A DNA stretch of 64,000 nt from Aeromonas sobria (GTDB lineage: Bacteria > Pseudomonadota > Gammaproteobacteria > Enterobacterales > Aeromonadaceae): contig NZ_CDBW01000026.1 in assembly GCF_000820145.1 (NCBI RefSeq), positions 26,545 through 90,544 of the forward strand. Reading direction: 5' to 3'. A program made the position numbers and the translations under genes. Below are positions 53,948-64,000 of this stretch, in pieces. Every line of letters starts with the position of its first letter. The first letter of the stretch is position 1. The notes below the pieces were generated by a model. That model saw only the letters and a list, made by a program, of their open reading frames with translations, was not told the origin of the DNA and made no database searches.

Positions 53948-55927
53948 ATGGGTTTATCTATTGTGCAGCGGATCATCGCCGGATTTGTGCTGATGCTGCT
54001 GTTGCTGATCCTGCTTGGCGTGATCAGTACCTTTAAAATCAAGGGTATAAATGACGGCCTCTCTGCCGTCTCTGACCGGGCAACCCCGCTGGTGGTGGCT
54101 GTCGCAGGTCTCAAGGGGGCATTGCAGGATAGTAACCGCTGGGTGCTGGTCTACCGCACCAGTGAAGATGCCGCCCGGTTGCCGCAGCTGGCCAATCAGT
54201 TCAAGGAGCAGCAGAACCGCTTCGCCCAGCTGAGTCAGGAGATGAGTAAATTTACCAGCGTGGCGGATGCCCGCGCCCGCTTCCAGCAGGTGGAGAGTGC
54301 CACCACACAATTTTATGGCTTGGCGGATCAGGTGCTGGCCCAGCATCGGCAGTGGGTTAGTGCATTAGATCAGCGCCACAAGCTGGAGATGGAATTTATT
54401 CGTCTTGAGGATACCTACCAGTGGGCGGCAGATTTGCTGTTGCAACAGACCGCCAGCAAGCGCTCCATGCGTAATAAAGCGGAACTCATTACCTCCGGCA
54501 TTGCCCGTGATCTGAAGAATATCCGCCGTGCCGATGCCAAAACCGATCTGAACGAACTGGAAAAGGTGCTGAGTAAGGACATCGAGATGGCGCGCAAGCG
54601 TCTGGAACGGGTGTTGGTGCCGGATGATGTGAAAGCGCGTTTCGTCTCCAATCTGGATCGGATGCAGGAGTTGGCGCTCGGTGCTCAGGGCTTGCTGGCG
54701 ACCATGCGTCAGGCCCAACAGCTGGAGCTGTCGCTGGCGACTCAGAATCAGCAGCTGGATGCCAGTCTGGCCAACAGCCTCAATTTGCTGGACGAGATGG
54801 GTAAGTCTGCCGGTGCCATCGCCAGCGATAGCCGGATCAACGCGGATGCGGCGGTCAGCAGTGCCAGCTTCTGGATCCTGGTGGTTGCCGCGATGTCAGC
54901 TGCTGCTGCGCTGGTGATCGGCTATACCACGGCGCGCAGCATTCAGCGTCCGTTACAGATGATCAACAGGGAGCTGGATTACATGGCGGCCGGTGACATG
55001 ACTCGCCGCATCAACTACCGCAGCAGTTGCGAGTTTGGCAACCTCTCCCGTTCCATCGACACGCTCGCAGGCAAGACCGGCGAGCTGCTCTCTCAAATCA
55101 ATGCGGGCTCCCGCCATCTGGTGGATGAGGCGAGCCGCGCCGCCGAGATCAGCGAGCGGGCCATGTCCAGGGTACAGGAGCAGAAGAGCCAGACCGATCA
55201 GGTGGCCGCCGCGATTACCGAGCTGGAAGTGAGCGCTACCGAGGTGGCCCGCTCTACCGATGGCACCAAACGGGAAGTGGATCTGGCCGATGACGAGGCA
55301 CGCAGTGGCCGCCAGAAAGTAGCGACCACTCGCAAGATCACCGAGCAGCTGGCTGGCGCCATGGAAGAGGCGGTCGGCATTACCTACAAGCTGGGTGAGT
55401 TCAGCAACAACATCGGCAGCATCCTCGATGTGATCCGCAGCATTGCCGAGCAGACCAACCTGCTGGCGTTGAACGCCGCCATCGAAGCGGCCCGTGCTGG
55501 CGATGCCGGTCGTGGTTTCGCGGTGGTGGCCGATGAGGTGCGGGCGCTGGCCAATCGTACCCAAACCTCGACCGAAGAGATCCAGAGGATGATTGAGAAC
55601 CTGCAAAGCTCCAGCAAGCAGGTGGTCGAGGTGATGGGGCGCAGCCAGGAGCAGACTCAAAGCTGTGTCGAGCAGACCCGCGAGATGGATCTGGCGCTGC
55701 AATCCATTGCCGAGCGGATGGGGGCCATCAAGGCGATGGCCGATCAGGTGGCCCATGCCGCTCAGGAGCAGATCTCCGTCAGTCAGGGGGTTGCTCGTCA
55801 TATCGCCGGTATTGCCGATGTGGCATACGAGACAGAGCGGGAGGCGCGCGAATCCGCCAGCAGCAGCGAAGTGCTGGCAGAGCTGGTTGCCAAACAGCAG
55901 CAATTGATTGCACATTTCAAGGTCTAG
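53948..55927 (+). CDS. Methyl-accepting chemotaxis protein
   Basis: A 659-aa chemoreceptor. The first span is at ~8-30, the periplasmic sensor is a helical-bundle domain (~35-310), the second span at ~312-335 ([20 protein letters not shown]), then HAMP (~337-390) and a signalling domain with the hairpin tip [21 protein letters not shown]. It should relay ligand signals to CheA/CheW. GAGGA lies 7 bases before the chosen ATG; an ATG at 53930 is possible. The next gene, a sugar-type binding protein, begins 8 bases downstream, which suggests that the receptor senses the ligand-loaded binding protein. Confidence 0.92.
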   Translation: MGLSIVQRIIAGFVLMLLLLILLGVISTFKIKGINDGLSAVSDRATPLVVAVAGLKGALQDSNRWVLVYRTSEDAARLPQLANQFKEQQNRFAQLSQEMSKFTSVADARARFQQVESATTQFYGLADQVLAQHRQWVSALDQRHKLEMEFIRLEDTYQWAADLLLQQTASKRSMRNKAELITSGIARDLKNIRRADAKTDLNELEKVLSKDIEMARKRLERVLVPDDVKARFVSNLDRMQELALGAQGLLATMRQAQQLELSLATQNQQLDASLANSLNLLDEMGKSAGAIASDSRINADAAVSSASFWILVVAAMSAAAALVIGYTTARSIQRPLQMINRELDYMAAGDMTRRINYRSSCEFGNLSRSIDTLAGKTGELLSQINAGSRHLVDEASRAAEISERAMSRVQEQKSQTDQVAAAITELEVSATEVARSTDGTKREVDLADDEARSGRQKVATTRKITEQLAGAMEEAVGITYKLGEFSNNIGSILDVIRSIAEQTNLLALNAAIEAARAGDAGRGFAVVADEVRALANRTQTSTEEIQRMIENLQSSSKQVVEVMGRSQEQTQSCVEQTREMDLALQSIAERMGAIKAMADQVAHAAQEQISVSQGVARHIAGIADVAYETEREARESASSSEVLAELVAKQQQLIAHFKV

Positions 55928-55935
55928 GAGGGCTT

Positions 55936-57393
55936 ATGTCTAAAAAGTGGATTGGAGCCCTGAGTCTCCTGTTGTGTGGCCAGCTGATGGCCAGCGAGCT
56001 GGTGATTGAAAGCTGGCGAACCGATGACAAGGCGCTGTGGGAACAGAAGATCATCCCGGCGTTTGAAGCGGCGCATCCCGGCATCAAGGTGAGTTTTCAC
56101 CCGGTGCAAAACGTCAACTATATGCCCACTCTGTGGGAGAGCCTTAAGGGGGGCAAGGCGGGGGATCTGATCACCTGTCGTCCGTTTGATGATTCGCTCG
56201 CCCTGTTCAAGGCGGGCCATCTGGCCGAGCTGACCGAAATGGCGGGGATGGAGAACTTCCCGAGTTTTGCCCAGTCACCCTGGCAGACTGATTCCGGTGC
56301 CCAGACCTTCTGCGTGCCGATGGCCTCGGTGATCCATGGCTTCTTCTATAACAAGAAGATCTTCAGTGAGTTGGGGCTCACCCTGCCGCAAACCCGCGAC
56401 CAGTTCTTTGCGGTGCTGGACAAGGTCAAAGCCGATGGCCGTTATGTGCCGCTGGCCATGAGCGGCTCCGAGAGCTGGGTCGCCTCCGAGCTGGGCTTCC
56501 AGAACATTGGTCCCAACTACTGGAAGGGGGAGGACGGTCGTCTGGCGCTGATCGGTGGGCAGGAGCGGTTGGACAACCCGCAATATGTGAAGGTGTTCGA
56601 TGAGCTGGCGCGCTGGCGCTCCTACCTCGGTGAAGGTGGCGAGAGCCGCGATTATGCGACCAGCAACGAGCTGTTCACCTCGGGCAAGGCCGCCTTCTAT
56701 GTGGCGGGCTCTTGGGAGATTGCCCCCTTCACCGGCAAGGTCGATTTTGGCGTCATGCGTCCACCGGTGGCCAAACAGGGAGATGGCTGCTTCTTTACCG
56801 ACCACACCGATATCGGTATGGGGATGAATCCGGCCAGCAAGAATAAAGAGGGGGCCATGGCCTTCCTGCAGTGGCTTGCCACGCCGCAATTTGCCGAGCT
56901 CTATACCAACTCGTTGCCGGGATTCTTCTCCCTCTCCAACCACTTCTTCGATGTCACCAATCCGGCGGCCAAAGAGATGATGGAGTGGCGCGATCAGTGT
57001 GATTCGACCATTCGGGTGGCGACCCAGATCCTCTCCCGTGGTACGCCCAAGCTGGGGGATGAACTGGCCGAGGTGAGTCAGGCGGTATTGCTTGGCAAGA
57101 TGGAGCCCAAGGCTGCCGCGGATCGACTGGAAGGTGGCTTGAAGGGTTGGTATGCCCCTCATCAGGGCAATAAGGCCAAAAGCGCGGATTGTCAGTGTGA
57201 TGCAGTGACCCCGGCACCGGTTTCAGCACCGGTTGCTGTCTCGGCAGCACCTGCGACCAGTGAGGCTCTCGCCACGGTGGCTCCAGTCGTCACTCCCACT
57301 GAGCCCGCATCAGCGGCGACGGCGCCATTACCGGCGCCTTCGGCGGAGGTGGAGCGGGCGCTCTCCAATGAGCTGGAAGCGCCGCAGCAATAA
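55936..57393 (+). CDS. Family 1 (sugar-type) solute-binding protein with Ala/Pro-rich tail
   Basis: A 485-aa periplasmic protein. Signal peptide ~1-18 (MSKKWIGALSLLLCGQLMA), then a family 1 extracellular solute-binding fold (~20-405; LVIESWRTDDKALWEQKIIP, and AFYVAGSWEIAPFTGKVDFG). After the domain there is a CQC motif near 415 and a ~65-residue tail rich in Ala, Pro, Thr and Val. Typical family members are ~410 aa and lack this tail. AGGAGGG precedes the ATG by 4 bases. No permease genes are present. With the chemoreceptor directly upstream, it is likely a chemotactic sugar sensor. Confidence 0.85.
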   Translation: MSKKWIGALSLLLCGQLMASELVIESWRTDDKALWEQKIIPAFEAAHPGIKVSFHPVQNVNYMPTLWESLKGGKAGDLITCRPFDDSLALFKAGHLAELTEMAGMENFPSFAQSPWQTDSGAQTFCVPMASVIHGFFYNKKIFSELGLTLPQTRDQFFAVLDKVKADGRYVPLAMSGSESWVASELGFQNIGPNYWKGEDGRLALIGGQERLDNPQYVKVFDELARWRSYLGEGGESRDYATSNELFTSGKAAFYVAGSWEIAPFTGKVDFGVMRPPVAKQGDGCFFTDHTDIGMGMNPASKNKEGAMAFLQWLATPQFAELYTNSLPGFFSLSNHFFDVTNPAAKEMMEWRDQCDSTIRVATQILSRGTPKLGDELAEVSQAVLLGKMEPKAAADRLEGGLKGWYAPHQGNKAKSADCQCDAVTPAPVSAPVAVSAAPATSEALATVAPVVTPTEPASAATAPLPAPSAEVERALSNELEAPQQ

Positions 57394-57414
57394 GTCATCA
57401 GCATTAATAACAAG

Positions 57415-57439
57415 CGGGAGGCATCAGCCTCCCGTTTTA
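57415..57439 (+). terminator. Terminator of the chemoreceptor operon
   Basis: Perfect 8-bp stem CGGGAGGC/GCCTCCCG with an ATCA loop followed by TTTTA, 22 bases after the binding-protein stop. Confidence 0.9.
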
Positions 57440-57468
57440 TTTATCAGTGGTTGTCACAGTGAGCGGCG

Positions 57469-58269
57469 TTATTGTGCTTCGCGCGGCCAGCGACAGAGGC
57501 TGCCGATACGGGCTACCGGGGTGAATCCCAGAGAGCGATAGATCCGCTGGGCATGGTAGTGCTCGTCGGCCACTATGATCAGCTGTTTGGCGCGGGACAA
57601 TCCTGCGTGGGCCACCTGACTGAGCAGCTGGCGGCATAACCCCTTGTTGCGCCACGCCTGGTGAGTACGTACCAACTGGAAACGCCCCAGCGAGCCGCAA
57701 AAGAAGAGGCCACAGCTGGCGACCAGTTGCCCCTCTTGCCAGATCCCCCACCACTCCCCGAGACCATCGGCAATCATGGCCTGATAGAGAGCTTGGCGGG
57801 ATCGCAGATAGGGGAGATAGCTCTGTTCCGAGTGCCCCTCATCTCGCTCATGGAGTTCGAAGTCGAGCCATTCAGACCAATCAACAATGGTGAAGGGACG
57901 TGCCTGAACCTGGTCCATGTCGCTATTAGGGGGCGGGCAGCTCTGCTTATCCAGTGCCAACACCACGCACTCCATATATTGGTATCCCGTTGCGACAAAA
58001 CCGGCGATCCGGCTGTTTTGCCCTGCTGCCAGTGGCCACTGAAAGGTGCGGTGGCGTACTCGAGGATCTTGACCGATCAACTGATCGAATGCGGCTTCCA
58101 GCCAGCCTTTGTCACGGTCGCTGGGTGGGGTGGGGAGTAGCAGGTAGTTGCCGAAATAGTAGTCGGGAGCATCCGGCGTGCGAACCGCCCAGAACTGATC
58201 GTGTCGAACGACTTCGCCCTGATAGCGATCGAACAGCAAGTCGGTGGCAAAGCCGGGGTGGGTATCCAT
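57469..58269 (-). CDS. GNAT-family acetyltransferase
   Basis: A 266-aa protein. The C-terminal half (~150-265) is a GNAT domain: LVASCGLFFCGSLGRFQLVRTH leads to the acetyl-CoA loop HQAWRNKGLCRQLLSQVA, followed by YRSLGFTPV. The N-terminal half (~1-140) has a related fold with GNYLLLPTPPSDRD. The substrate is unknown. The start at 58269 follows GGAG with good spacing; the frame extends to 58356. It is convergent with the chemoreceptor operon. Confidence 0.82.
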   Translation of the reverse strand: MDTHPGFATDLLFDRYQGEVVRHDQFWAVRTPDAPDYYFGNYLLLPTPPSDRDKGWLEAAFDQLIGQDPRVRHRTFQWPLAAGQNSRIAGFVATGYQYMECVVLALDKQSCPPPNSDMDQVQARPFTIVDWSEWLDFELHERDEGHSEQSYLPYLRSRQALYQAMIADGLGEWWGIWQEGQLVASCGLFFCGSLGRFQLVRTHQAWRNKGLCRQLLSQVAHAGLSRAKQLIIVADEHYHAQRIYRSLGFTPVARIGSLCRWPREAQ

Positions 58270-58503
58270 GATGGTGCTCCTGCAAAGACTCATTTTGTTA
58301 TCGGCAGGAGTAAGGAATAGATGAAAAAGGGGCCGGAGAAACCTCCGGCCAAACAATCACACGCAGATTCAGAACGTCCAGGACGATCTGGCCCCATCAT
58401 AACGCGACTGTCGCAAATTTGGGATGGGCACTTTTCGGTTACTTACCGTTAATTATGTAAATATGATATTCACAGTATTGGGTGACAGGTAAATCTCTGT
58501 TGA

Positions 58504-59490
<987 letters not shown>

Positions 59491-59514
59491 CCTGTGGTTA
59501 CCGCGATAAAAGCA

Positions 59515-59545
59515 AAAAGCCAATGAGTTGCTCATTGGCTTTTTC
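59515..59545. terminator. Terminator between metF and the convergent gene
   Basis: AAAAGCCAATGAG and CTCATTGGCTTTT arms with a TTG loop. The T-run and A-run make it usable from both sides. Confidence 0.92.
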
Positions 59546-59559
59546 GTTATGGCCGATTA

Positions 59560-60624
59560 TCAAGGTCTGGCCGGGGCGATCTCTTTTGGCTCAAGATCGA
59601 TAACCGCATTACCGGCAGCCCCCGGATACTGGTGATAGACCTGATCCTGTTCCAGTGTGTAGAAGGTATCCAGATAGTCGTCGTTGTTGGTCATCCAGGA
59701 GTCGGGCAGCGCCTTGACGAGGCGACCGCCGAGATCGAGGAAAGGCAGCGCTTCCGGCACTCCACCCGCAGTAAAGCCGAGTTTGAGGGCTTCAATCAGC
59801 AGGGCGCTCAGCTCCTTGTAGTTGACGTTGTCATCCTGCTCCATCATCACCACATCGACGGCACCCCAGCGATAGCGATCCCAATAGACCAGGAGCTGGT
59901 TGGGGGTGTAATCGGTGTTGTCATAGTCGAGGTAGGGCATGTCGACAATATCGACCACAGGCTCATCCCGGCTGGGATTGACCCCTGCGACTACCGCATA
60001 CACTTCGGCCGCGCCGAGCAGCCAGGGCTCGTGATCATCCTTCAGTCTGATCTTTTTCAGGACACTGGTCTTGAGCGGCGCCGTGCTGGCCGCCGCTCGC
60101 GGGGCGCTTTGCAGATCTGCATCGGCCAACGCCTTACGCATCACCTTCAAGCCTGCGTTCTTGGCTTTGACGGGATCGGCTTCGACCACCAGAACCGGCC
60201 GGGCCGGTGCCTTGTCCACATCCAGATAGACGGGATTGCCAGCGCTGTCGAATGCTTCAATGGCGCTCCAGCTCTTCTCATCCCCGCTCGGAACATAGGC
60301 GACCAGCGGTTCGACGCCCTGTTGCAGTGCGGCGGCCTGATCGGTGTTGGCCAGCCGCAACTGCATCAGTTGCTTGACCTCGCCATCCAGTCCTTGCCGG
60401 CTGATAGCCGCCTGGTTGGCATCGCTCGCCTGCCGTTTAAGGCGTGGGCTGGCTTTTTGCAGCAGGTTGGGAAGCGGGCTTTGGTATTGCTGATTGCTCA
60501 GCAGGGGCAGCAGGTTTTTCTGCTGAAGGGCTAGCTGGCGAGCCAGCTCCCTGTCCGTGTCGGCTGCGTGTGCCGTGCTGACGCCCAAAAGCGCCAACAA
60601 TATGATGAAAGCCTGATGTTTCAT
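59560..60624 (-). CDS. Exported protein of unknown function
   Basis: A 354-aa secreted or periplasmic protein with a clear signal peptide (MKHQAFIILLALLGVSTAHA). The mature part is acidic, with segments such as PWLLGAAEVYAVVAGVNP and MPYLDYDNTDYTPNQLLVYWDR. It may belong to the DUF3103 group found in Vibrio and Aeromonas, but this is from memory and unverified. GGAG lies 7 bases before the chosen ATG. Monocistronic. Confidence 0.7.
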   Translation of the reverse strand: MKHQAFIILLALLGVSTAHAADTDRELARQLALQQKNLLPLLSNQQYQSPLPNLLQKASPRLKRQASDANQAAISRQGLDGEVKQLMQLRLANTDQAAALQQGVEPLVAYVPSGDEKSWSAIEAFDSAGNPVYLDVDKAPARPVLVVEADPVKAKNAGLKVMRKALADADLQSAPRAAASTAPLKTSVLKKIRLKDDHEPWLLGAAEVYAVVAGVNPSRDEPVVDIVDMPYLDYDNTDYTPNQLLVYWDRYRWGAVDVVMMEQDDNVNYKELSALLIEALKLGFTAGGVPEALPFLDLGGRLVKALPDSWMTNNDDYLDTFYTLEQDQVYHQYPGAAGNAVIDLEPKEIAPARP

Positions 60625-60760
60625 TATTGTTCTCCGTTGCATGAACCTGACAGGGCACCATGTCCGGGAAGAGTGGTGCCCTGACACCACTAAAGGGCAA
60701 TTAGTTTCATCTGTGAATTAATTTATCTGGATCTTGCGCAGGCCATCACGGTTTGAAGTC

Positions 60761-61921
60761 TCATTGATTCGTTTGTCGATATGATTGGAACTGATAGATA
60801 ACGAGGCTAACCAGCAGACCCCAGCAGGCCGCCGCGATGCCGAGCAGGCTGATCCCGGACGCGGTAATGATGAAGGTAAGCAGCGCAGCTTCTCGCGCCT
60901 CATCCTGTTGCAAGGCAGAGTGCAGGCTGTTGCCGATGGTGCCTAGCAGGGCCAATCCGGCGACGCAGGTGATCAGTGCTGCCGGGAAGGCGCTAAACAG
61001 GGCAGCGACGGTCGCGCCAAAACAGCCGGTTACAAGATAAAAGCAACCCGCCCAGACCGCAGCAGGCCAGCGGCGCTTGATATCCGGGTCGACCTCTTTG
61101 CCCATGCAGATGGCGGCGGTGATGGCGGCCAGATTGAAGGCATAACCACCAAAAGGGGCGAGCAGCAGGCCGGTCAGGCCGGTCCAGCTGATCAATGAGG
61201 AGGTGGCAGGTTGATAGCCATGGGCTCGCAAGATGGCGATCCCCGGCATGTTTTGCGATGTCATGGTGACAATGAACAACGGCAGTGCGATGCCAAACAG
61301 GGCATCGAGGGAGAAGGTCGGCCATGTCCAGAGCGGGCTGGCGAGTTGCCAGTGCAGAGCTGCCAGCTGCAAATCCCCCCGCACGCTGCTGATCAGCATC
61401 CCCACTCCCAGTACCAGCACCATGGTATAGCGGGGCCAGAGATGATGCCCCAGCAGGAAGGTCAGCAGCAGGGTGCCAAGCAGCAGGGGGTCTTGCGGAG
61501 CGACCTTGAACAGATCCAGTCCGAATCTGAGCAGCACACCAGCCAGCATGGCGGCGGCCAGCGGAGCCGGAATATGTTTCATCAAGCGGTCGAACCAGCC
61601 GCTGATGCCACAAAGAGTGATCAGCAAGGACGAGATCACAAAGGCGCCGATGGCTTCCGCCAGAGTGAAGTTGCCCAGCGTGGTGATCAGTAGGGCCGCG
61701 CCCGGGGTGGACCAGGCGGTCAGTACGGGCATGCGGTAATAGAGAGAGAGGCCGATGCAGCTCACCCCCATGCCGATCCCCAGCGTCCAGAGCCAGGAGG
61801 CGACTTGGGCAGTATCAGCGCCAGCCGCCGTGGCGGCCTGAATGATCAGGATGACAGAGCTGGTGTAGCCGACCATCACGGCGATAAAGCCTGCGACCAG
61901 ATGGGGGAGGGCAAAGGGCAT
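60761..61921 (-). CDS. benE: BenE-family benzoate/H+ symporter-like transporter
   Basis: A 386-aa inner-membrane protein with ~12 spans. The sequence matches the BenE family throughout: FIAVMVGYTSSVILIIQAA at the start, WSTPGAALLIT, FIVTMTSQNMPGIAILRAHGY, and LLAPFGGYAFNLAAITAAICMG. Family members import benzoate or related aromatic acids with protons. GAGGAAA precedes the ATG. A perfect palindrome lies in the divergent promoter shared with an XRE-cupin regulator. Substrate is inferred from family name only. Confidence 0.88.
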   Translation of the reverse strand: MPFALPHLVAGFIAVMVGYTSSVILIIQAATAAGADTAQVASWLWTLGIGMGVSCIGLSLYYRMPVLTAWSTPGAALLITTLGNFTLAEAIGAFVISSLLITLCGISGWFDRLMKHIPAPLAAAMLAGVLLRFGLDLFKVAPQDPLLLGTLLLTFLLGHHLWPRYTMVLVLGVGMLISSVRGDLQLAALHWQLASPLWTWPTFSLDALFGIALPLFIVTMTSQNMPGIAILRAHGYQPATSSLISWTGLTGLLLAPFGGYAFNLAAITAAICMGKEVDPDIKRRWPAAVWAGCFYLVTGCFGATVAALFSAFPAALITCVAGLALLGTIGNSLHSALQQDEAREAALLTFIITASGISLLGIAAACWGLLVSLVIYQFQSYRQTNQ

Positions 61922-61990
61922 GGGGATTTCCTCTTGGCGTTGTGACGTGCTGTGCGTTATTACGTACAATCTGGTTTTGACTATATCGTC

Positions 61991-62006
61991 GTGCGCTATA
62001 GCGCAC
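61991..62006. promoter_or_regulatory. Palindromic operator between benE and the XRE-cupin gene
   Basis: GTGCGCTATAGCGCAC is a perfect 16-bp palindrome, 36 bases before the regulator start and 70 bases before the benE start. Related half-sites, GCGCATTGTGC, follow at 62010-62020. The adjacent XRE-cupin protein is the likely binder. Confidence 0.7.
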
Positions 62007-62041
62007 AAGGCGCATTGTGCAAGAGTAATAAAGAGGCAGTT

Positions 62042-62611
62042 ATGCAAGAGATGAGTCAGCATCTGGCCACTCGGCTGAAGGGGCTGCGCAGCGAGCGAGG
62101 CTGGAGCCTGGATGCCGCCGCGCGCGAGACGGCTGTCAGCAAGGCGATGCTGGGGCAGATTGAGCGAGGAGAGTCTAGCCCGACGGTGGCAACGCTGTGG
62201 AAGATTGCGACCGGTTTTCGAGTCTCATTTTCCAGTTTCATCGAGCCTACGCCAGCCGCGCAGGCAGAGGTGCTCTATCGCACCGCCGATGCTATTCGCC
62301 AGCAGCCAGCGGGAGAGGGCATGCAAGTGGCACCGCTTTTCCCTTATGAGAACCGGTTTGGCTTCGAATTGCTTGAGCTGACCCTGTTGCCAGGTTACCA
62401 GCGTGAATCCGACCCCCATGAGCCGGGAGTGACCGAGCATGTCATCGTCATCAGCGGCTTGATGGAGGTGCTGGCGGAAGGGGAGTGGCGCTCACTGGCG
62501 CAAGGGGAGGCGGTGCGCTTTGCTGCCGACCGTCCCCACGGTTATCGCAATCTGGGCATAGCCCCGGCTATTTTCCACAACCTGATCCACTATCCGGTGG
62601 CAACATCCTGA
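62042..62611 (+). CDS. XRE-cupin transcription regulator
   Basis: A 189-aa protein with an XRE helix-turn-helix (~8-65, LKGLRSERGWSLDAAARETA and SKAMLGQIERGESSPTVATL) and a C-terminal cupin sensor domain (~110-180, HEPGVTEHVIVISGLMEVL). Such proteins repress neighbouring transporter genes and release DNA on binding a small ligand. AGAGG precedes the ATG; an ATG three codons later is also possible. It is divergent from benE, with a palindromic operator between them. Confidence 0.92.
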   Translation: MQEMSQHLATRLKGLRSERGWSLDAAARETAVSKAMLGQIERGESSPTVATLWKIATGFRVSFSSFIEPTPAAQAEVLYRTADAIRQQPAGEGMQVAPLFPYENRFGFELLELTLLPGYQRESDPHEPGVTEHVIVISGLMEVLAEGEWRSLAQGEAVRFAADRPHGYRNLGIAPAIFHNLIHYPVATS

Positions 62612-62627
62612 ATATGTTCCGCAGAGA

Positions 62628-63824
62628 TCAACCCGGTCGACCATCTGCTCTGGGGCGGGTCAGTATCCGGGTATAGACCCAGACAAACAGACCATAGGCA
62701 GTGATCCAGGCAAGCGCGCTGAGGTTCCAGCCATGCAGGGTATAAGCAGGCCAGAATAGCGGAATCACCACCCGTATTGTGGCGGCAGCGATAACCAGGG
62801 CAAATGCGACTGTGATCCTGCGCCCCACCTGCAAGGCCCGACCGCTATGGCCGAGGGATACTCGCGCAATCATACCCAGGATCATGGTGCCCATGCAGCC
62901 TGCGCTGAGCAGGTGGCTGGCCATCGACAGCGTGATGGGCAGATCCGCGCTATGTGCCGCCAGGGCGAGCAGGCCAAGGGGAATAAACAGATAGGCGAGA
63001 TGGAGTGACCACAGTAGTGGATGTGCAAGGGTCGAGGGCAGATGCCAACGCAGTTGCCGCCACAGTTGCAAACTCGCCGCCACTATATATAGAGGCACTA
63101 TATATATGCTGGTGACCCACAGGGTGGGCAACAGCAGCCAGAGCAGCAAGATAAGCCACTGTGCAGCGAGTGCTGTGCGCTCCAGCCAGAGCAGAGGCGC
63201 TGCTTTCTCCTGACCGGTTGCTCGGGCGGTGAAGAACGGAATCACCCTTCCACCCATCACGGCGATCAGGGTGGTAAACAGCAGCACAGTTGTGATCAGC
63301 AGATTCTCAACGGTGGTCCACTCTGCATGCCATAACCAGCTGGCGCCATTGAGCAGGGTCAGTATCAGTAACAGGGGCACAAAGAAGAGGTTGCGCCATT
63401 GCCGGGTGATCAAAATAGGCTTGGCAAGGAACCAGGCGCAAAGCGGTAGCCAGAGCAGGTCTGCCACCATCAAGAGTGTATTCTCCTCACCCAGCCAGGG
63501 TAACAGCGCCCTTGGCAACATCCACAACCCCACCACCAGTGCCAATGGCCAGCTCCGAACACCGGGATGGGTCGTCCAGTTCTGCACCGCGGTGAGCAGA
63601 AAACCCACGACGATGGCGGCCCCGAAACCAAACAGCATCTCATGACCATGCCACCAGACCGGGTTGCCAATCCCGGGCAAGGTTAGCCAACCGTTGAGCT
63701 GTCCCAGCCAGAGCAACATAGCGACGGCAGCAAACAGAGCCCCGAACAAGAAGAAGGGTCGGAACCCCAAGCGGAACAGCGGGACGATTTGCTCTTCCTT
63801 ATGGCTATCGAGGATTTGATGCAT
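62628..63824 (-). CDS. nnrS: NnrS-family haem/copper membrane protein
   Basis: A 398-aa membrane protein with ~12 spans. NnrS hallmarks are FRLGFRPFFLFGALFA near the N-terminus, NPVWWHGHEMLFGFGAAIVVGF (metal-binding His), GGRVIPFFTARATG, and HLLSAGCMGTMILGMIARVSLGHSGR. NnrS proteins bind haem and copper and protect cells against nitric oxide stress. The start MHQILDSHKEEQ is preferred because GGAAT lies upstream; an ATG at 63845 has no ribosome-binding site and overlaps the inverted repeat. Upstream sequence carries a large inverted repeat. Confidence 0.92.
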   Translation of the reverse strand: MHQILDSHKEEQIVPLFRLGFRPFFLFGALFAAVAMLLWLGQLNGWLTLPGIGNPVWWHGHEMLFGFGAAIVVGFLLTAVQNWTTHPGVRSWPLALVVGLWMLPRALLPWLGEENTLLMVADLLWLPLCAWFLAKPILITRQWRNLFFVPLLLILTLLNGASWLWHAEWTTVENLLITTVLLFTTLIAVMGGRVIPFFTARATGQEKAAPLLWLERTALAAQWLILLLWLLLPTLWVTSIYIVPLYIVAASLQLWRQLRWHLPSTLAHPLLWSLHLAYLFIPLGLLALAAHSADLPITLSMASHLLSAGCMGTMILGMIARVSLGHSGRALQVGRRITVAFALVIAAATIRVVIPLFWPAYTLHGWNLSALAWITAYGLFVWVYTRILTRPRADGRPG

Positions 63825-63835
63825 GAGGGCATTCC

Positions 63836-63886
63836 AATTGAACATTTGAGATGGCAATTATAAATTGGCTTTTCAAATGTTCAATT
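63836..63886. promoter_or_regulatory. 14-bp inverted repeat in the nnrS promoter/leader
   Basis: AATTGAACATTTGA (63836-63849) and TCAAATGTTCAATT (63873-63886) are perfect inverted copies separated by 23 AT-rich bases. They could be a pair of sites for a nitric-oxide-responsive repressor such as NsrR (half-sites of that family are AAGATGCATTT-like, so the match is weak), or form an RNA hairpin in the leader. Confidence 0.6.
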
Positions 63887-64000
63887 TAAATCCGGCAATA
63901 GTCAGGATTGATGCCATTTCGAACAAAAAAAGAGGTGGTTGCTTGATATCTGAGCGAACGAGCTTTTTTGCTGAAAAAGTCCTTGTCATCCCGGCGCGGC

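Noticed and set aside
54953..55915. A 320-aa leftward open frame within the chemoreceptor gene
   Set aside because: It is a shadow of the GC-rich chemoreceptor signalling domain. The plus-strand product carries the conserved hairpin tip.

Overview
The window looks like an Aeromonas-type gammaproteobacterial chromosome. GC-rich housekeeping genes (treC, maa, ssb, uvrA, metF, ompW, nnrS) flank a long, visibly AT-richer accessory region from about 6.5 to 47 kb. All calls come from reading the sequence and from family knowledge; no database search was run.

Left flank (1-6.5 kb): the 3' end of treC, a maltose/galactoside-type O-acetyltransferase, a purine (NCS2) permease with a near-consensus PurR box, a CspA-family cold-shock protein, a small basic protein, a cation-efflux (CDF) transporter, a 40-aa basic protein and an orphan periplasmic binding protein.

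Accessory region (6.5-47 kb): (a) 7.2-12.3 kb holds a Ser/Thr kinase translationally coupled to an unrecognised 398-aa protein, a convergent gene whose product reads as a PD-(D/E)XK-like nuclease with an internal winged helix, a PPP-family phosphatase and a CoiA-like nuclease/coiled-coil protein. This is the best candidate for an undescribed phospho-signalling or defence module. (b) 12.3-30.8 kb is scarred by insertion sequences: one intact IS2-like element, three IS903-like IS5 copies, several IS5 stubs and an IS1595 relic. Between them lie an inverse autotransporter adhesin with 100-aa Ig-like repeats, a LuxR-type regulator, a riboflavin-synthase paralogue whose tail was cut off by an IS with a perfect 9-bp target duplication, a CSS-EAL phosphodiesterase beside a LapG-like protease, and decayed surface-protein genes. 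(c) 30.8-38.9 kb carries a ToxR/ToxS-like membrane regulator pair, an orphan Xre/ParS antitoxin, small unknown genes, an H-NS paralogue and a Fic AMP-transferase with its own winged helix. The H-NS and Fic promoters share the same palindromic operator. (d) 39-46.9 kb is a single leftward six-gene operon: three different tyrosine recombinases, two HTH/coiled-coil proteins and a RecD2-like helicase. The first four match the ginABCD layout of GInt genomic islands. It ends directly beside the ssb terminator and probably marks the right end of an integrated island.

Right flank (47-64 kb): divergent ssb and uvrA with an E. coli-like LexA box, a CHASE4-like/GGDEF diguanylate cyclase, ompW, a chemoreceptor in an operon with a sugar-type binding protein, an acetyltransferase, metF with tandem MetJ boxes, an unknown exported protein, a BenE-family transporter divergent from an XRE-cupin regulator, and nnrS with a striking inverted repeat in its leader.
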